Positions 33,548 to 42,682 of a stretch of DNA of 52,685 nucleotides are shown piece by piece. The stretch comes from a virus: the IMG/VR virus record IMGVR_UViG_3300025687_000060, positions 1 to 52,685 of that record, one strand, 5' to 3'. Under the pieces are notes generated by a model. That model was given only the letters and a program-made list of their open reading frames with translations. It made no database searches and had not been told where the DNA came from. The first letter of the stretch is position 1. The number at the start of each line of letters is the position of its first letter. The translations under genes and the position numbers were made by a program.

Positions 33548-35194
33548 ATGAGTGATAATGTATATCTTGGCAATCCTAATCTAAAAAAGGCAAATACGCC
33601 TATTGAATTTACACAGGATCAAGTTTTAGAATTCATCAGGTGTAAAGATGATCCTGTGTATTTTGCAAACAATTATGTAAAGATTGTTTCTCTGGACGAA
33701 GGTCTTGTACCATTTAGTCCATATCACTTCCAAGAGAAGTTAATTAACAATTTTCATAAAAATAGATTCAACATCTGTAAGATGCCACGTCAGACTGGTA
33801 AGTCTACTACTGTGGTCTCGTATCTTCTTCATTATCTTATCTTCAACGATAGCGTAAACATTGGCATTCTTGCTAACAAAGCAGCAACCGCAAGAGAATT
33901 GTTAGGAAGGTTAGCAACTGCTTATGAAAACTTGCCAAAATGGATGCAACAAGGTATCATAGCATGGAACAAAGGAAACATAGAACTGGAAAATGGCAGT
34001 AAGATATTGGCAGCTTCTACATCTGCGAGTGCTGTCCGAGGCATGTCGTTCAATATCCTCTTTCTCGACGAATTCGCCTTCGTCCCTAATCACATCGCTG
34101 ACTCCTTCTTTGCATCTGTTTATCCTACTATTACTTCTGGTAAAAGCACAAAAGTCATCATCGTCTCAACGCCGCATGGCATGAATCACTTCTACCGCAT
34201 GTGGCACGATGCGGAGAGAGGAAAGAACGAATATATTCCAACTGATGTTCACTGGTCTGAAGTTCCAGGACGTGATGATGAGTGGAAAAAACAGACGATT
34301 GCAAACACATCAGAACAGCAATTCAAAATTGAGTTTGAGTGTGAATTTTTAGGATCGGTTGATACTCTCATTGCACCAAGTAAACTTAGAAATTTAGTAT
34401 ACGATAATCCAAAAACTAAGAGTGCTGGTTTAGATGTATATTTGGATGTACAAGATGAGCATGATTATGTTGTAACTGTAGACGTTGCAAGGGGAGTCAG
34501 TGAAGACTATTCTGCATTCGTTGTGGTAGACATTACAGAGTTTCCGCATAAAGTAGTAGCAAAATATAGAAATAACGAAATCAAACCAATGCTATTCCCC
34601 AATATAATTTGGGAAGTAGCAAAGAATTATAATAACGCATTTATCCTTTGCGAAGTAAATGATATTGGAGACCAGGTAGCAAGTATTCTCCAATATGATT
34701 TGGAATACCAGAATCTGCTGATGTGTTCTATGAGAGGTAGAGCAGGTCAGATTGTTGGTCAGGGTTTCTCTGGAAAGAAAACTCAACTTGGTGTAAAGAT
34801 GAGTAAAACTGTCAAGAAGGTTGGATCACTTAACCTTAAGGCAATGATTGAAGAAGATAAACTCATATTTAATGACTATGAGATCATCTCAGAATTGACT
34901 ACTTTCGTTTCAAAGCACAATTCATTTGAAGCAGAAGAAGGTTGCAATGATGACCTTGCAATGTGTTTGGTCATTTATGCTTGGTTAGTTGCACAAGACT
35001 ACTTCAAAGAACTAACAGATCAGGACGTTAGAAAAAGATTATACGAAGAACAAAAGAATCAGATTGAGCAAGATATGTCTCCATTTGGATTCATTAGTGA
35101 TGGATTAGATGATAGTTCTTTTGTAGATGATAGTGGAGATAGGTGGTATACGGATGAATATGGTGATCGTTCATACATGTGGGAGTACATGTAA
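33548..35194 (+). CDS. 17: Terminase large subunit gp17 (packaging ATPase/nuclease)
   Basis: Encodes 548 residues (T4 gp17 is 610). Walker A is PRQTGKST (about residues 80-87), Walker B is ILFLDEFAF with D174-E175, and IVSTPHG (about 203-209) fits the coupling motif. The C-terminal nuclease begins VTVDVARGVSEDYSAF with D312 as the first metal ligand, and CEVNDIGDQ (about 361) and CNDDLAMCLV (about 468) supply the rest. It hydrolyses ATP to pump DNA into the prohead through the gp20 portal and cuts the concatemer. A stretch around 34015-34215, spanning Walker B, is noticeably richer in GC than the rest of the gene. The stop overlaps the next start by one base. Confidence 0.95.
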   Translation: MSDNVYLGNPNLKKANTPIEFTQDQVLEFIRCKDDPVYFANNYVKIVSLDEGLVPFSPYHFQEKLINNFHKNRFNICKMPRQTGKSTTVVSYLLHYLIFNDSVNIGILANKAATARELLGRLATAYENLPKWMQQGIIAWNKGNIELENGSKILAASTSASAVRGMSFNILFLDEFAFVPNHIADSFFASVYPTITSGKSTKVIIVSTPHGMNHFYRMWHDAERGKNEYIPTDVHWSEVPGRDDEWKKQTIANTSEQQFKIEFECEFLGSVDTLIAPSKLRNLVYDNPKTKSAGLDVYLDVQDEHDYVVTVDVARGVSEDYSAFVVVDITEFPHKVVAKYRNNEIKPMLFPNIIWEVAKNYNNAFILCEVNDIGDQVASILQYDLEYQNLLMCSMRGRAGQIVGQGFSGKKTQLGVKMSKTVKKVGSLNLKAMIEEDKLIFNDYEIISELTTFVSKHNSFEAEEGCNDDLAMCLVIYAWLVAQDYFKELTDQDVRKRLYEEQKNQIEQDMSPFGFISDGLDDSSFVDDSGDRWYTDEYGDRSYMWEYM

Positions 35195-35421
35195 TGGATT
35201 TTGAAGAACAGTTTGGACTAGAGCACTTACTGTTCAAAGAAAGAAAATGCAGGACTTGTGGTGAAATAAAAGATTTAATTGATGGTTTTTATCTGACAAG
35301 AAAAAATAGAGGAATGTATCCATCATCATATTCATATGAGTGTAAGGAATGCACCAAAAAACGAGTACTCAATGCGAGAAAAGCGGAATTGGTTCTAAGG
35401 TGGGAATATCCTGACTGGTAG
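35194..35421 (+). CDS. Small zinc-ribbon-like protein
   Basis: Encodes 75 residues from ATG 35194 (MDFEEQFGLEHLLFKERKCR...); a GTG at 35179 lies inside gp17 and is less likely. Two pairs of Cys (KCRTCGE and YECKECTKKR, about residues 19-22 and 50-53) about 30 residues apart form a treble-clef-type zinc site; between them is the aromatic/basic FYLTRKNRGMYPSSYSY. Such modules often precede HNH nuclease domains, but no HNH motif follows here. It could be a free-standing DNA-binding remnant or a virion accessory. It sits between gp17 and gp18, a spot often used by extra genes. Confidence 0.65.
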   Translation: MDFEEQFGLEHLLFKERKCRTCGEIKDLIDGFYLTRKNRGMYPSSYSYECKECTKKRVLNARKAELVLRWEYPDW

Positions 35422-35461
35422 TATGTTCATGCACTGTTTCCCCAATGTAAAAGTAGCAAAT

Positions 35462-35469
35462 AATAAATA
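35462..35469 (+). promoter_or_regulatory. Late promoter, AATAAATA variant
   Basis: One mismatch to TATAAATA, 37 nt before the gp18 ATG, which also has an SD (GAGGA). Confidence 0.55.
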
Positions 35470-35506
35470 GTTTTAGAAAAAATGAATCTTCTTACGAGGA
35501 ATAAAA

Positions 35507-37903
35507 ATGTCGCTTAACTTAGTATCACCTGGCGTCAAGGTAAGAGAAGTTGATTTGACTATTGGTAGAGTAGATGCTGCTAACGATCAAGTTGGCGCTA
35601 TTGCAGGACCATTTGCAAAGGGTCCAGTAGATGTACCTATTCTAATTGAAACGGAACAGGATCTTCTCAGAACTTTTGGTAAGCCAATTTCTACAGACGC
35701 ACAGTATGATTACTGGTTAAGTGCGTCGTCATATCTCTCATACGGCGGAATCCTAAGAGTTCTCAGATCTGATGGTTCCACTCTCAATAACGCAAACGCT
35801 GGCGTAAGTGCAGACTCAGTGACTTTAAAGGTCAAGTCATACGAAGACTACGTAAATGACTATAGTACTGCAACTACCTGGTCATATGCCGCTAAGAACC
35901 CAGGAAGATGGGCAAATAACTTAAAAGTCTGCACTATTGATGGATTTGCAGATCAGACTATATCTGGAATTGATACATCTGCAATTTCTGTTGGATTTGC
36001 GGTAACTCAATCTATTGAAGGGAGAATTTCCGCTGGTGCTGGATCAACTAGCACTTATAGTGGTTACATTAGATCTATTGTTACTGGAATTGGTCAAAGT
36101 GAAATCTACGTAAAAGTAACGGATAGAGTTTCAGGTAATGATTCTGTTGCTGCAGAGTATTCTCAAGGAGGATCATTATCAATTCTGGCTCCAACAACAA
36201 CAACAGTTACCACTACAGTTGGTGTAGCAACAACCGCTGGTGTAATTGATGCTGCATTTGACGTTTCAATTAGTGGAATTACTACAACTGGAATTCAAGT
36301 AGGTGACGCAGTTGCCAGCACTGGTGGCAACTCAACTGTTCCAGCAGGAACTACTGTTGCTGCAGTTGGAGTTGGTACAATTTTTGTAGATAGAACTATT
36401 ACTGGAATTAGTACCGCTGGCGATGGTGCTGTATTTACATTTACAAGATCATCTACTACTTCCACTCAAGCAAATACAATCTCTGTAAGTGATAACACTG
36501 GAACAGGTGCCACATCGTTTACATCTGCAACAGTAAATGATTGGTATGATCAACAAACTCTCGGATTAACCAATTCAACCGTATACTGGAAGAGCATTGC
36601 CGAGAAACCAGGAACCTCACAGTACGCTTCCGAAAGAAGTGCAGCAAACGACGAAATTCACGTTGTCGTCGTTGATGATACTGGCGCAGTCACTGGTTCA
36701 GCAGGAAACATTGTAGAGAAGTTTACCTATCTCACTAAGTCCTCAGACGGATTAACTTCACCAACTGAGTCAGTATACTACAAAGATTATCTGGCAAGAA
36801 TCTCTGAATATGTTTATGCTGGTGCTGCTCCTGCTGGAATTGCTGGTGGATTAACTGCTGGTAATTCTAACTCTTTCAATGTATCGGGAATTGGTAACTG
36901 GGGTACTGCTGCACAAGGAACTAAGTTCGCAGTTGCAGGAGCAAAAACTTACAACCTCGTTGGTGGTGAAAACTACACTGCAAGCGGTGGTTTCGCTGCA
37001 ACTCTTGATAATATCGTTTCTTCTTATGAGGTTCTTAAGAATCCAGCAGAGTATAATGTAAACTTCCTGATCAACGGACCTTCTGGTGGCGACACAATTT
37101 ATGAGTCACAAGCAAAAGCAAATAAACTGATTGAAATTGCAAACCTGAGAAAGGATTGTATCGCTTGCATCTCACCACATAGAGCAGGAGTTGTTAACGT
37201 AGCAAACTCCGATACACAAACCAATAATATTATTGCCTTCTTTGATGGACTGACCTCCTCATCTTATGCAGTATTTGACTCTGGTTATAAGTATATGTTT
37301 GACAGATTTAACAATCAGTTCAGATACATTCCTTGCAATGCTGACGTTGCAGGTCTTATGGCAAGAACCTCAATCAACCAGTATTCTTGGTTCTCACCTG
37401 CAGGTTCGTCAAGAGGAGCAATCAACGGTGCGGTCAAACTCGCATACAACCCATCACAAGCACAGAGAGATCTGATCTATCCTAAGAGAATCAATCCAGT
37501 TATTGCTTCTCCTGGTTCTGGAATTATTCTCTTTGGTGACAAGACTGGTCTTTCATATGCTTCTGCATTTGACAGAATTAACGTTCGTCGTTTGTTCCTT
37601 ACTATTGAAAGTTCGATCGAAAGAGCGGCAAGAGACCAACTCTTTGAGTTTAATGATGTTATCACAAGATCTAATTTTGTAAACATTGTCGAACCATATC
37701 TTCGTGATGTTAAGGCGAAGAGGGGAATTAATGATTTCATCGTAATCTGCGATGAGACAAATAACACTCCTGACGTTATTGACTCTAACCAGTTTAGAGC
37801 AGACATCTTTGTCAAACCCGCAAGATCCATTAACTTCATCGGTCTTACCTTCGTTGCTACCCGCACGGGCGTAAGTTTTGAAGAAGTCGTTGGTAACGTT
37901 TAA
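35507..37903 (+). CDS. 18: Tail sheath protein gp18
   Basis: Encodes 798 residues (T4 gp18 is 659). The N-terminus SLNLVSPGVKVREVDLTIGR and the segment GAIAGPFAKGPVDVPILIET are the sheath-protein start; the C-terminus carries GDKTGLSYASAFDRINVRRL, FEFNDVITRSNFVNIVEPYL and GVSFEEVVGNV, the conserved core that makes the interlocking sheath. About 95 extra residues around 232-325 (with TTVGVATTAGVIDAAFDVSI and PAGTTVAAVGVGTIFVDRTI) form a beta insertion probably displayed on the outside. It contracts around gp19 to drive the tube through the cell wall. Codon use toward the 3' end is more GC-rich, consistent with high expression. Confidence 0.95.
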   Translation: MSLNLVSPGVKVREVDLTIGRVDAANDQVGAIAGPFAKGPVDVPILIETEQDLLRTFGKPISTDAQYDYWLSASSYLSYGGILRVLRSDGSTLNNANAGVSADSVTLKVKSYEDYVNDYSTATTWSYAAKNPGRWANNLKVCTIDGFADQTISGIDTSAISVGFAVTQSIEGRISAGAGSTSTYSGYIRSIVTGIGQSEIYVKVTDRVSGNDSVAAEYSQGGSLSILAPTTTTVTTTVGVATTAGVIDAAFDVSISGITTTGIQVGDAVASTGGNSTVPAGTTVAAVGVGTIFVDRTITGISTAGDGAVFTFTRSSTTSTQANTISVSDNTGTGATSFTSATVNDWYDQQTLGLTNSTVYWKSIAEKPGTSQYASERSAANDEIHVVVVDDTGAVTGSAGNIVEKFTYLTKSSDGLTSPTESVYYKDYLARISEYVYAGAAPAGIAGGLTAGNSNSFNVSGIGNWGTAAQGTKFAVAGAKTYNLVGGENYTASGGFAATLDNIVSSYEVLKNPAEYNVNFLINGPSGGDTIYESQAKANKLIEIANLRKDCIACISPHRAGVVNVANSDTQTNNIIAFFDGLTSSSYAVFDSGYKYMFDRFNNQFRYIPCNADVAGLMARTSINQYSWFSPAGSSRGAINGAVKLAYNPSQAQRDLIYPKRINPVIASPGSGIILFGDKTGLSYASAFDRINVRRLFLTIESSIERAARDQLFEFNDVITRSNFVNIVEPYLRDVKAKRGINDFIVICDETNNTPDVIDSNQFRADIFVKPARSINFIGLTFVATRTGVSFEEVVGNV

Positions 37904-37923
37904 TTCACTAGAGGAAACGATTA

Positions 37924-38559
37924 ATGGCTAACTTAAACATTCCAAACACGAAGGATAGAACCCTTGATGCATTCAAGGGTAGAATGATTGGGGGTGGTGC
38001 GAGACCTAATTTATTTGAGTGTGAATTATACTTCCCCGATGATGCTATTCCCGATTCAACCACAAGAGATGCACTGACTGATAGAAGTAGATTCTTAGTC
38101 AAGGCAGCAAACCTGCCAGCGTCAAACATCGCACCTATCAATATTCCTTTCAGAGGAAGAAACCTGAAGGTTGCTGGTGACAGAACATTTGATCCATGGA
38201 CCGTCACTATCATCAACGATGTAGATTTCACAATTAGAACTGCATTCGAGAGATGGATGAACCTCATCAACAAGCATGAGGACAATGCTGGAATTACTGA
38301 TCCTACTGCATATCAGAAGGATGTATTCGTAAGACAACTCGGTAGATCACCAGTTAATGGTACTCTTCCTTCTTCTTCCGCTCAAGTTCCTGTACTGAAG
38401 CAGTACAGATTCTATGGTGTATTCCCAACCAATGTTTCTGACATCGCACTTTCATACGATAGTTCAGATACCATTGAAGAGTTCACAGTAGAACTGCAAG
38501 TTCAGTGGTTTGATGCTCTTGATCCATCTGGTTCAACCCAGTTGGGAACAGGTTCATAA
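37924..38559 (+). CDS. 19: Tail tube protein gp19
   Basis: Encodes 211 residues (T4 gp19 is 163). Recognisable by GGARPNLFECELYFPDDAIP (about residues 22-41), FLVKAANLPASNIAPINIPF RGRNLKVAGD (58-87) and WTVTIINDVDFTIRTAFERW (91-110), the tube-fold signature of gp19. It stacks as hexamers to form the inner tube. It has an SD (GAGGAA) but no late box of its own; it probably reads through from gp18. The stop TAA lies inside the late promoter of gp20. Confidence 0.93.
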   Translation: MANLNIPNTKDRTLDAFKGRMIGGGARPNLFECELYFPDDAIPDSTTRDALTDRSRFLVKAANLPASNIAPINIPFRGRNLKVAGDRTFDPWTVTIINDVDFTIRTAFERWMNLINKHEDNAGITDPTAYQKDVFVRQLGRSPVNGTLPSSSAQVPVLKQYRFYGVFPTNVSDIALSYDSSDTIEEFTVELQVQWFDALDPSGSTQLGTGS

Positions 38560-38562
38560 ATA
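38555..38562 (+). promoter_or_regulatory. Late promoter, CATAAATA variant overlapping the gp19 stop
   Basis: One mismatch to TATAAATA; the gp19 stop codon (38557-38559) is part of the box. 26 nt to the gp20 ATG. Confidence 0.55.
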
Positions 38563-38588
38563 GTAGATAATAGTTCAAACTTTGATTA

Positions 38589-40280
38589 ATGGCTAAATTA
38601 TTTGGTTTCAAACTACCAGATCCTGGGGAAGGCAAGGTTTCTAAAAGCATTGTCTCCCCAGTTCCTCCTAGTGAGGAAGATAAATCAGACTTTTATCTCT
38701 CTAGCGGTTTCTACGGACAATACGTAGATATTGAGGGAGTATATAAAAGTGAACAGGATCTGGTACGTAGATACCGTGAAATGTGTCTGCACCCAGAGTG
38801 CGATAGTGCAATTGAAGATATTGTAAATGAGGCGATCGTATCTGACTCAAACGATTCGCCTCTAGAAATTGAATTGTCGAATTTACCCGCTTCTGATAAA
38901 CTGAAAGAAATCATCAGAAATGAGTTTAAGACTATTAAAAGTCTGATGAACTTTGATAAAAAGTGTCATGAGATTTTCAGGAATTGGTACATTGATGGAA
39001 GAATCTTTTATCACAAGGTAATTGATCTTAAGGATCCTTCCGCTGGAATTCAAGAAATTAGATATATTGATCCATTAAAAATTAGATTAATCCGTAAGGC
39101 AGAGAAAGACGGACAAAATAATCAATCACCTTTTTATGTTGCAAGAAACGGAAAGGATCCAATGAATCCTGAAAGTTATGCAGCACCAGAAATTGAAGAA
39201 TACTATCTCTATGATCCAAATTCTGCATCAAAGAGTAGTGGTATTATACCGAGCAGACATAATAAAGGTTCAGTAAAAATTGCAAAAGATGCAATTACAT
39301 ACGTAACATCTGGTCTAGTAGATAGAAATAAGCAAACTGTTTTATCATATTTACATAAAGCGATCAAGGCACTCAATCAACTTCGAATGATTGAGGATTC
39401 TCTTGTTATCTACAGATTATCCCGAGCTCCAGAGCGTAGAATTTTCTATATTGATGTTGGCAATCTTCCCAAGATCAAAGCGGAACAATATCTCCGTGAT
39501 GTGATGAATCGTTATCGTAATAAGTTGGTTTACAACGCCGATACTGGAGAAATTCGTGATGATCGCAAATACATGGCGATGCTTGAGGATTTCTGGTTAC
39601 CAAGAAGAGAAGGTGGAAGAGGAACTGAAATCTCTACACTTCCTGGTGGACAAAATCTTGGTGAACTTGCTGATATTGAGTACTTCCAAGCCAAACTTTA
39701 CAAATCACTGAATGTTCCTTCCAGCAGACTTGATAGTGCTGGTGGATTTAATCTTGGTCGTTCTTCCGAAATTCTGAGAGATGAACTTAAGTTTACTAAG
39801 TTTGTAGGAAGACTCCGTAAGAGATTCTCTGGTATTTTCAACGATATGTTGAAAACTCAATTGATTCTCAAAAATATTATCACTCCAGAAGATTGGGATT
39901 TACTTGAAGAGCATATTCAATATGACTTCTTGTATGACAACCACTTCTCAGATCTCAAGAAAAATGAACTTCTGACTGAGCAACTTGGAGTAGTTGCTGC
40001 TATGGAACCATACATGGGCAAATACTTCTCTGCATATTACGTCAGAACCAAAGTTCTCAAGCAAACAGAAACTGAGATCATTGAGATTGATAAGCAGATT
40101 GATAAAGAAATCAAAGATGGAATTCTTCCCGATCCAAATGCACCAATTGATCCAAATACTGGATTGCCAATTGAACCTGGTGCAGCAGGAATGGATTTAG
40201 GTGCTCCAATCAATGAACCAAACATAGATAAGCAAGGTGCTGCAACAGAAGTAAAACCTCCAAAAGGAGGAGAGATATAA
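38589..40280 (+). CDS. 20: Portal vertex protein gp20
   Basis: Encodes 563 residues (T4 gp20 is 524). Diagnostic stretches are QDLVRRYREMCLHPECDSAI EDIVNEAIV (about 58-86), the family-specific RAPERRIFYIDVGNLPKIKA (about 279-298), QYLRDVMNRYRNKLVYNADT, EGGRGTEISTLPGGQNLGEL and SSRLDSAGGFNLGRSSEILR. It forms the 12-mer ring that starts prohead assembly, carries the DNA channel and binds gp17. The acidic/Pro-rich C-terminus (DPNAPIDPNTGLPIEPGAAG) is probably flexible. The stop codon lies within an exact late promoter for the next gene. Confidence 0.95.
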   Translation: MAKLFGFKLPDPGEGKVSKSIVSPVPPSEEDKSDFYLSSGFYGQYVDIEGVYKSEQDLVRRYREMCLHPECDSAIEDIVNEAIVSDSNDSPLEIELSNLPASDKLKEIIRNEFKTIKSLMNFDKKCHEIFRNWYIDGRIFYHKVIDLKDPSAGIQEIRYIDPLKIRLIRKAEKDGQNNQSPFYVARNGKDPMNPESYAAPEIEEYYLYDPNSASKSSGIIPSRHNKGSVKIAKDAITYVTSGLVDRNKQTVLSYLHKAIKALNQLRMIEDSLVIYRLSRAPERRIFYIDVGNLPKIKAEQYLRDVMNRYRNKLVYNADTGEIRDDRKYMAMLEDFWLPRREGGRGTEISTLPGGQNLGELADIEYFQAKLYKSLNVPSSRLDSAGGFNLGRSSEILRDELKFTKFVGRLRKRFSGIFNDMLKTQLILKNIITPEDWDLLEEHIQYDFLYDNHFSDLKKNELLTEQLGVVAAMEPYMGKYFSAYYVRTKVLKQTETEIIEIDKQIDKEIKDGILPDPNAPIDPNTGLPIEPGAAGMDLGAPINEPNIDKQGAATEVKPPKGGEI

Positions 40281-40283
40281 ATA
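40276..40283 (+). promoter_or_regulatory. Late promoter TATAAATA overlapping the gp20 stop
   Basis: Exact late box; TAA of gp20 (40278-40280) is inside it. 30 nt to the next ATG. Confidence 0.75.
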
Positions 40284-40313
40284 CATTATAGTTTATAATA
40301 TTTTGATTAAAAA

Positions 40314-40520
40314 ATGGACGATTTAATGGACATGATCATTTCTGGTGAATCTTCTCCATCTGAAGTTAGCGATAAAATCAAAGAGATTTTATATACTAAG
40401 TCAGCAGAAAAGATTGATGCAGCAAGACCATATGTTGCCTCTACTCTTTTTGGAGAAGATGAAGTTTCCGACGAAATTGATTCTGAAGAAGATGAGGATC
40501 AACCTGGAGAAGAAGAATGA
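40314..40520 (+). CDS. 67: Prohead core protein, gp67-like
   Basis: Encodes 68 residues (T4 gp67 is about 80). It lies between portal and protease, where T4 has gp67 and gp68, and shares the make-up: a short helical half (DDLMDMIISGESSPSEVSDK, IKEILYTKSAEKIDAARPYV) and a very acidic tail (EDEVSDEIDSEEDEDQPGEE). gp67 is a scaffold-core component cleaved to small peptides by gp21. The assignment rests on position, size and charge. Its stop overlaps the next start (ATGA). Confidence 0.72.
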   Translation: MDDLMDMIISGESSPSEVSDKIKEILYTKSAEKIDAARPYVASTLFGEDEVSDEIDSEEDEDQPGEEE

Positions 40521-40786
40521 TTATTAGACCAGTATCTGCTTCTGAGGATATTCAAGCAGCAGCAAGTGTAGATGCAACTATTCTTTCGAATACGTTAATT
40601 TATATTGTAAATACAAATAACGCAGCTGCTGGAATCCTAGTTGCAGGATCTACGCCCAGAACCATTTACGTTTCAGCAAACAGTAGCATTGTTATTGAAA
40701 AAGAACATGGTGCTGCATTAGATTCTACTGGACAAGCTGGAATAAGTACACATGTTTGGGCTCAAGCAGTAGCATACACAAATTAA
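40517..40786 (+). CDS. Small beta-type head/structural protein
   Basis: Encodes 89 residues (MIIRPVSASEDIQAAASVDA...). The pattern of short strands with Asn/Ala turns (TLIYIVNTNNAAAGILVAGS, TPRTIYVSANSSIVIEKEHG) and a closing AQAVAYTN looks like a small beta-sandwich decoration protein. It occupies the gp68 position but does not look like a helical core protein. Overlap with the gp67-like gene (ATGA) indicates coupled expression with head proteins. A virion decoration role is inference. Confidence 0.65.
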   Translation: MIIRPVSASEDIQAAASVDATILSNTLIYIVNTNNAAAGILVAGSTPRTIYVSANSSIVIEKEHGAALDSTGQAGISTHVWAQAVAYTN

Positions 40787-40791
40787 GAAAA

Positions 40792-41442
40792 ATGAAACTT
40801 ATCCGAGAAGAAGTCGAAACCGTAGATTTTATCGTTGAAGAAAAAAACGGTAAAAAGAGCATGTATATTGAGGGAACTTTCCTTCAAGGCGATATCAAGA
40901 ACCGCAACGGTAGAATGTATCCTATTCAAACTCTCTGCAGAGAGGTTAATAGATACAATGAAATGTATACCAACAAAGGTAGAGCACTTGGTGAACTCGG
41001 TCACCCCGATGGACCAACAATCAACCTTGATCGTGTATCACACAAAATCGTAAAACTTGAGCAAAGAGGTTCAAACATTTACGGTAAGGCGAAACTTCTT
41101 GAAACTCCAATGGGCAAAATTGCCAAATCCCTGATTAATGAGGGAGTAAAACTTGGTGTTTCTTCTCGTGGCGTTGGTTCAATCAAAATGAACAACGAGG
41201 GCGTAAATATTGTTGGTGAAGACTTTATGTTGGCAACCGCTGCAGATATCGTCGCTGATCCTTCTGCACCAGATGCATTTGTTGATGGAATCATGGAAGG
41301 AAAAGAATGGGTTTGGGAAGGTGGAATCCTTCGTGAAAGATTTGCATCCCATACCAGAAACAGGATAAATACATTAGTTGATCAACGTGCTCTTGAAGAG
41401 CACAAACTTCAACTGTTTAATGATTTTCTATCAAATTTGTAA
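40792..41442 (+). CDS. 21: Prohead protease gp21
   Basis: Encodes 216 residues from ATG 40792 (T4 gp21 is 212); an upstream in-frame start at 40756 lies inside the previous gene. The serine-protease core is clear: GELGHPDG with His71, and GVSSRGVGSIK with Ser124/125, plus the acidic EGVNIVGEDFMLATAADIVA segment and the late SAPDAFVDGI. It cleaves gp23, gp22, the core proteins and targeted internal proteins at I/L-x-E sites during head maturation. No own late box; it probably reads from 40276. Confidence 0.94.
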   Translation: MKLIREEVETVDFIVEEKNGKKSMYIEGTFLQGDIKNRNGRMYPIQTLCREVNRYNEMYTNKGRALGELGHPDGPTINLDRVSHKIVKLEQRGSNIYGKAKLLETPMGKIAKSLINEGVKLGVSSRGVGSIKMNNEGVNIVGEDFMLATAADIVADPSAPDAFVDGIMEGKEWVWEGGILRERFASHTRNRINTLVDQRALEEHKLQLFNDFLSNL

Positions 41443-41444
41443 TT

Positions 41445-41452
41445 TATAAATA
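41445..41452 (+). promoter_or_regulatory. Late promoter TATAAATA
   Basis: Exact late box immediately after the gp21 stop, 46 nt before gp22. A second, weaker AATAAATA follows at 41449-41456. Confidence 0.75.
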
Positions 41453-41498
41453 AATATAGTTTTAAAAACTACACAAAGGTTAAAATCGGAGAGTTCAA

Positions 41499-42632
41499 AT
41501 GTCCAGTGGAAAAGATTTACAAGAAATGGAAGTAGGCACTGCTCAATCCAAGACAGCCGTTAACGCTAACGCAAAACCTGGCGATCCAATGCCTTCGGGT
41601 AATGCATCTGGTGTAATGGCACCAGGTCAAACTGGATCTTGGGAAGATCTTGGCGGTCCTACCCCAGAGAATTACAAAGCAGACGACGATTCAGCAAAAC
41701 TGAAGACTCCTGGTGCTTCACTGAAGCAAGTAAGAGATGTCGTCAATTCTAAGGCGGTTAAGGCTGAGGAAGTTGAGGTAGAAGACCAAGAATTAGTTGC
41801 CGAAGAAGAAGTGACCGAAGAGGACGCTCTCCGTAGCAAAGTTGAAGAAGCAATTTCCGAATCAGAAGAAGAGGTTGTTGCTGAAGAGACCGAAGAAGAA
41901 GTCGTTGAACTGAACATTGAAGAAGATGTTGAAGCACTTCTTCAAGGTGAAGAACTCTCCGAAGAGTTCCAGGAAAAGGCAAAAGTTATCTTTGAATCTG
42001 CAATCAATGCTAAAGTTGCAGCAATCAGAGAAGAACTGCAGCAGTCCTACGAAAATGCAATCGTAGAACAAGTAGAAGAATTCAAGAGTGAGATCACCGA
42101 AAGAGTTGACTCATATCTTGAGTATGTTGCTGACGAGTGGATCCAAGAAAATGCACTCGCAGTTGAAGAAGGTCTTAAGACCGAGATGACCGAATCATTC
42201 CTCCAAGGAATGAAGGGTCTTTTTGAAGAACATTATGTAACAATCCCTGAAGATAGATATGATGTACTTGAGAGCATGGTAAATAAACTTGATGAAATGG
42301 AAGAAAAACTCAACGAGCAAATCGAAAGAAATGTTGCTCTAAACAAGAGACTGGCAGAGTCTGTTACCGATGGAATCTTAGGTGAAGTTTCTGAGGGACT
42401 TGCAGTTACTCAGAAAGAAAAACTCGCTTCTCTTTCCGAAAGTGTTGAGTTTGAAAGTGAAGAAGACTACCGTGAGAAACTGGTTACCTTGAAGGAAGCA
42501 TACTTCCCATCAAGAGTAGTTAGTGCTCAAAGAGATTCCGCTGAGTTTATTTCAGAAAACAATTCACAGATCTATTCATCTGGATCCATGAGTGGTTATC
42601 TGTCTGCACTCCAGAGAGTTTCTAAAAAGTAA
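41499..42632 (+). CDS. 22: Prohead scaffold protein gp22
   Basis: Encodes 377 residues (T4 gp22 is 269). It is extremely acidic: residues 85-150 are mostly Glu and Val (VEVEDQELVAEEEVTEEDAL, SEEEVVAEETEEEVVELNIE). A long helical coiled-coil part (EEFQEKAKVIFESAINAKVA, AIREELQQSYENAIVEQVEE) is followed by the conserved C-terminal segment SEDYREKLVTLKEAYFPSR and SGYLSALQR typical of T4-like scaffolds. It forms the core that shapes the prohead and is destroyed by gp21. It has an exact late promoter. Confidence 0.92.
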   Translation: MSSGKDLQEMEVGTAQSKTAVNANAKPGDPMPSGNASGVMAPGQTGSWEDLGGPTPENYKADDDSAKLKTPGASLKQVRDVVNSKAVKAEEVEVEDQELVAEEEVTEEDALRSKVEEAISESEEEVVAEETEEEVVELNIEEDVEALLQGEELSEEFQEKAKVIFESAINAKVAAIREELQQSYENAIVEQVEEFKSEITERVDSYLEYVADEWIQENALAVEEGLKTEMTESFLQGMKGLFEEHYVTIPEDRYDVLESMVNKLDEMEEKLNEQIERNVALNKRLAESVTDGILGEVSEGLAVTQKEKLASLSESVEFESEEDYREKLVTLKEAYFPSRVVSAQRDSAEFISENNSQIYSSGSMSGYLSALQRVSKK

Positions 42633-42641
42633 GTTTTACAT

Positions 42642-42649
42642 TATAAACT
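42642..42649 (+). promoter_or_regulatory. Possible late promoter, TATAAACT
   Basis: Matches the first six bases of TATAAATA; 33 nt before the gp23 ATG. Less certain than the exact boxes. Confidence 0.35.
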
Positions 42650-42682
42650 AAACCACAAACACTTTTAAAGAGGTAAAATCAA

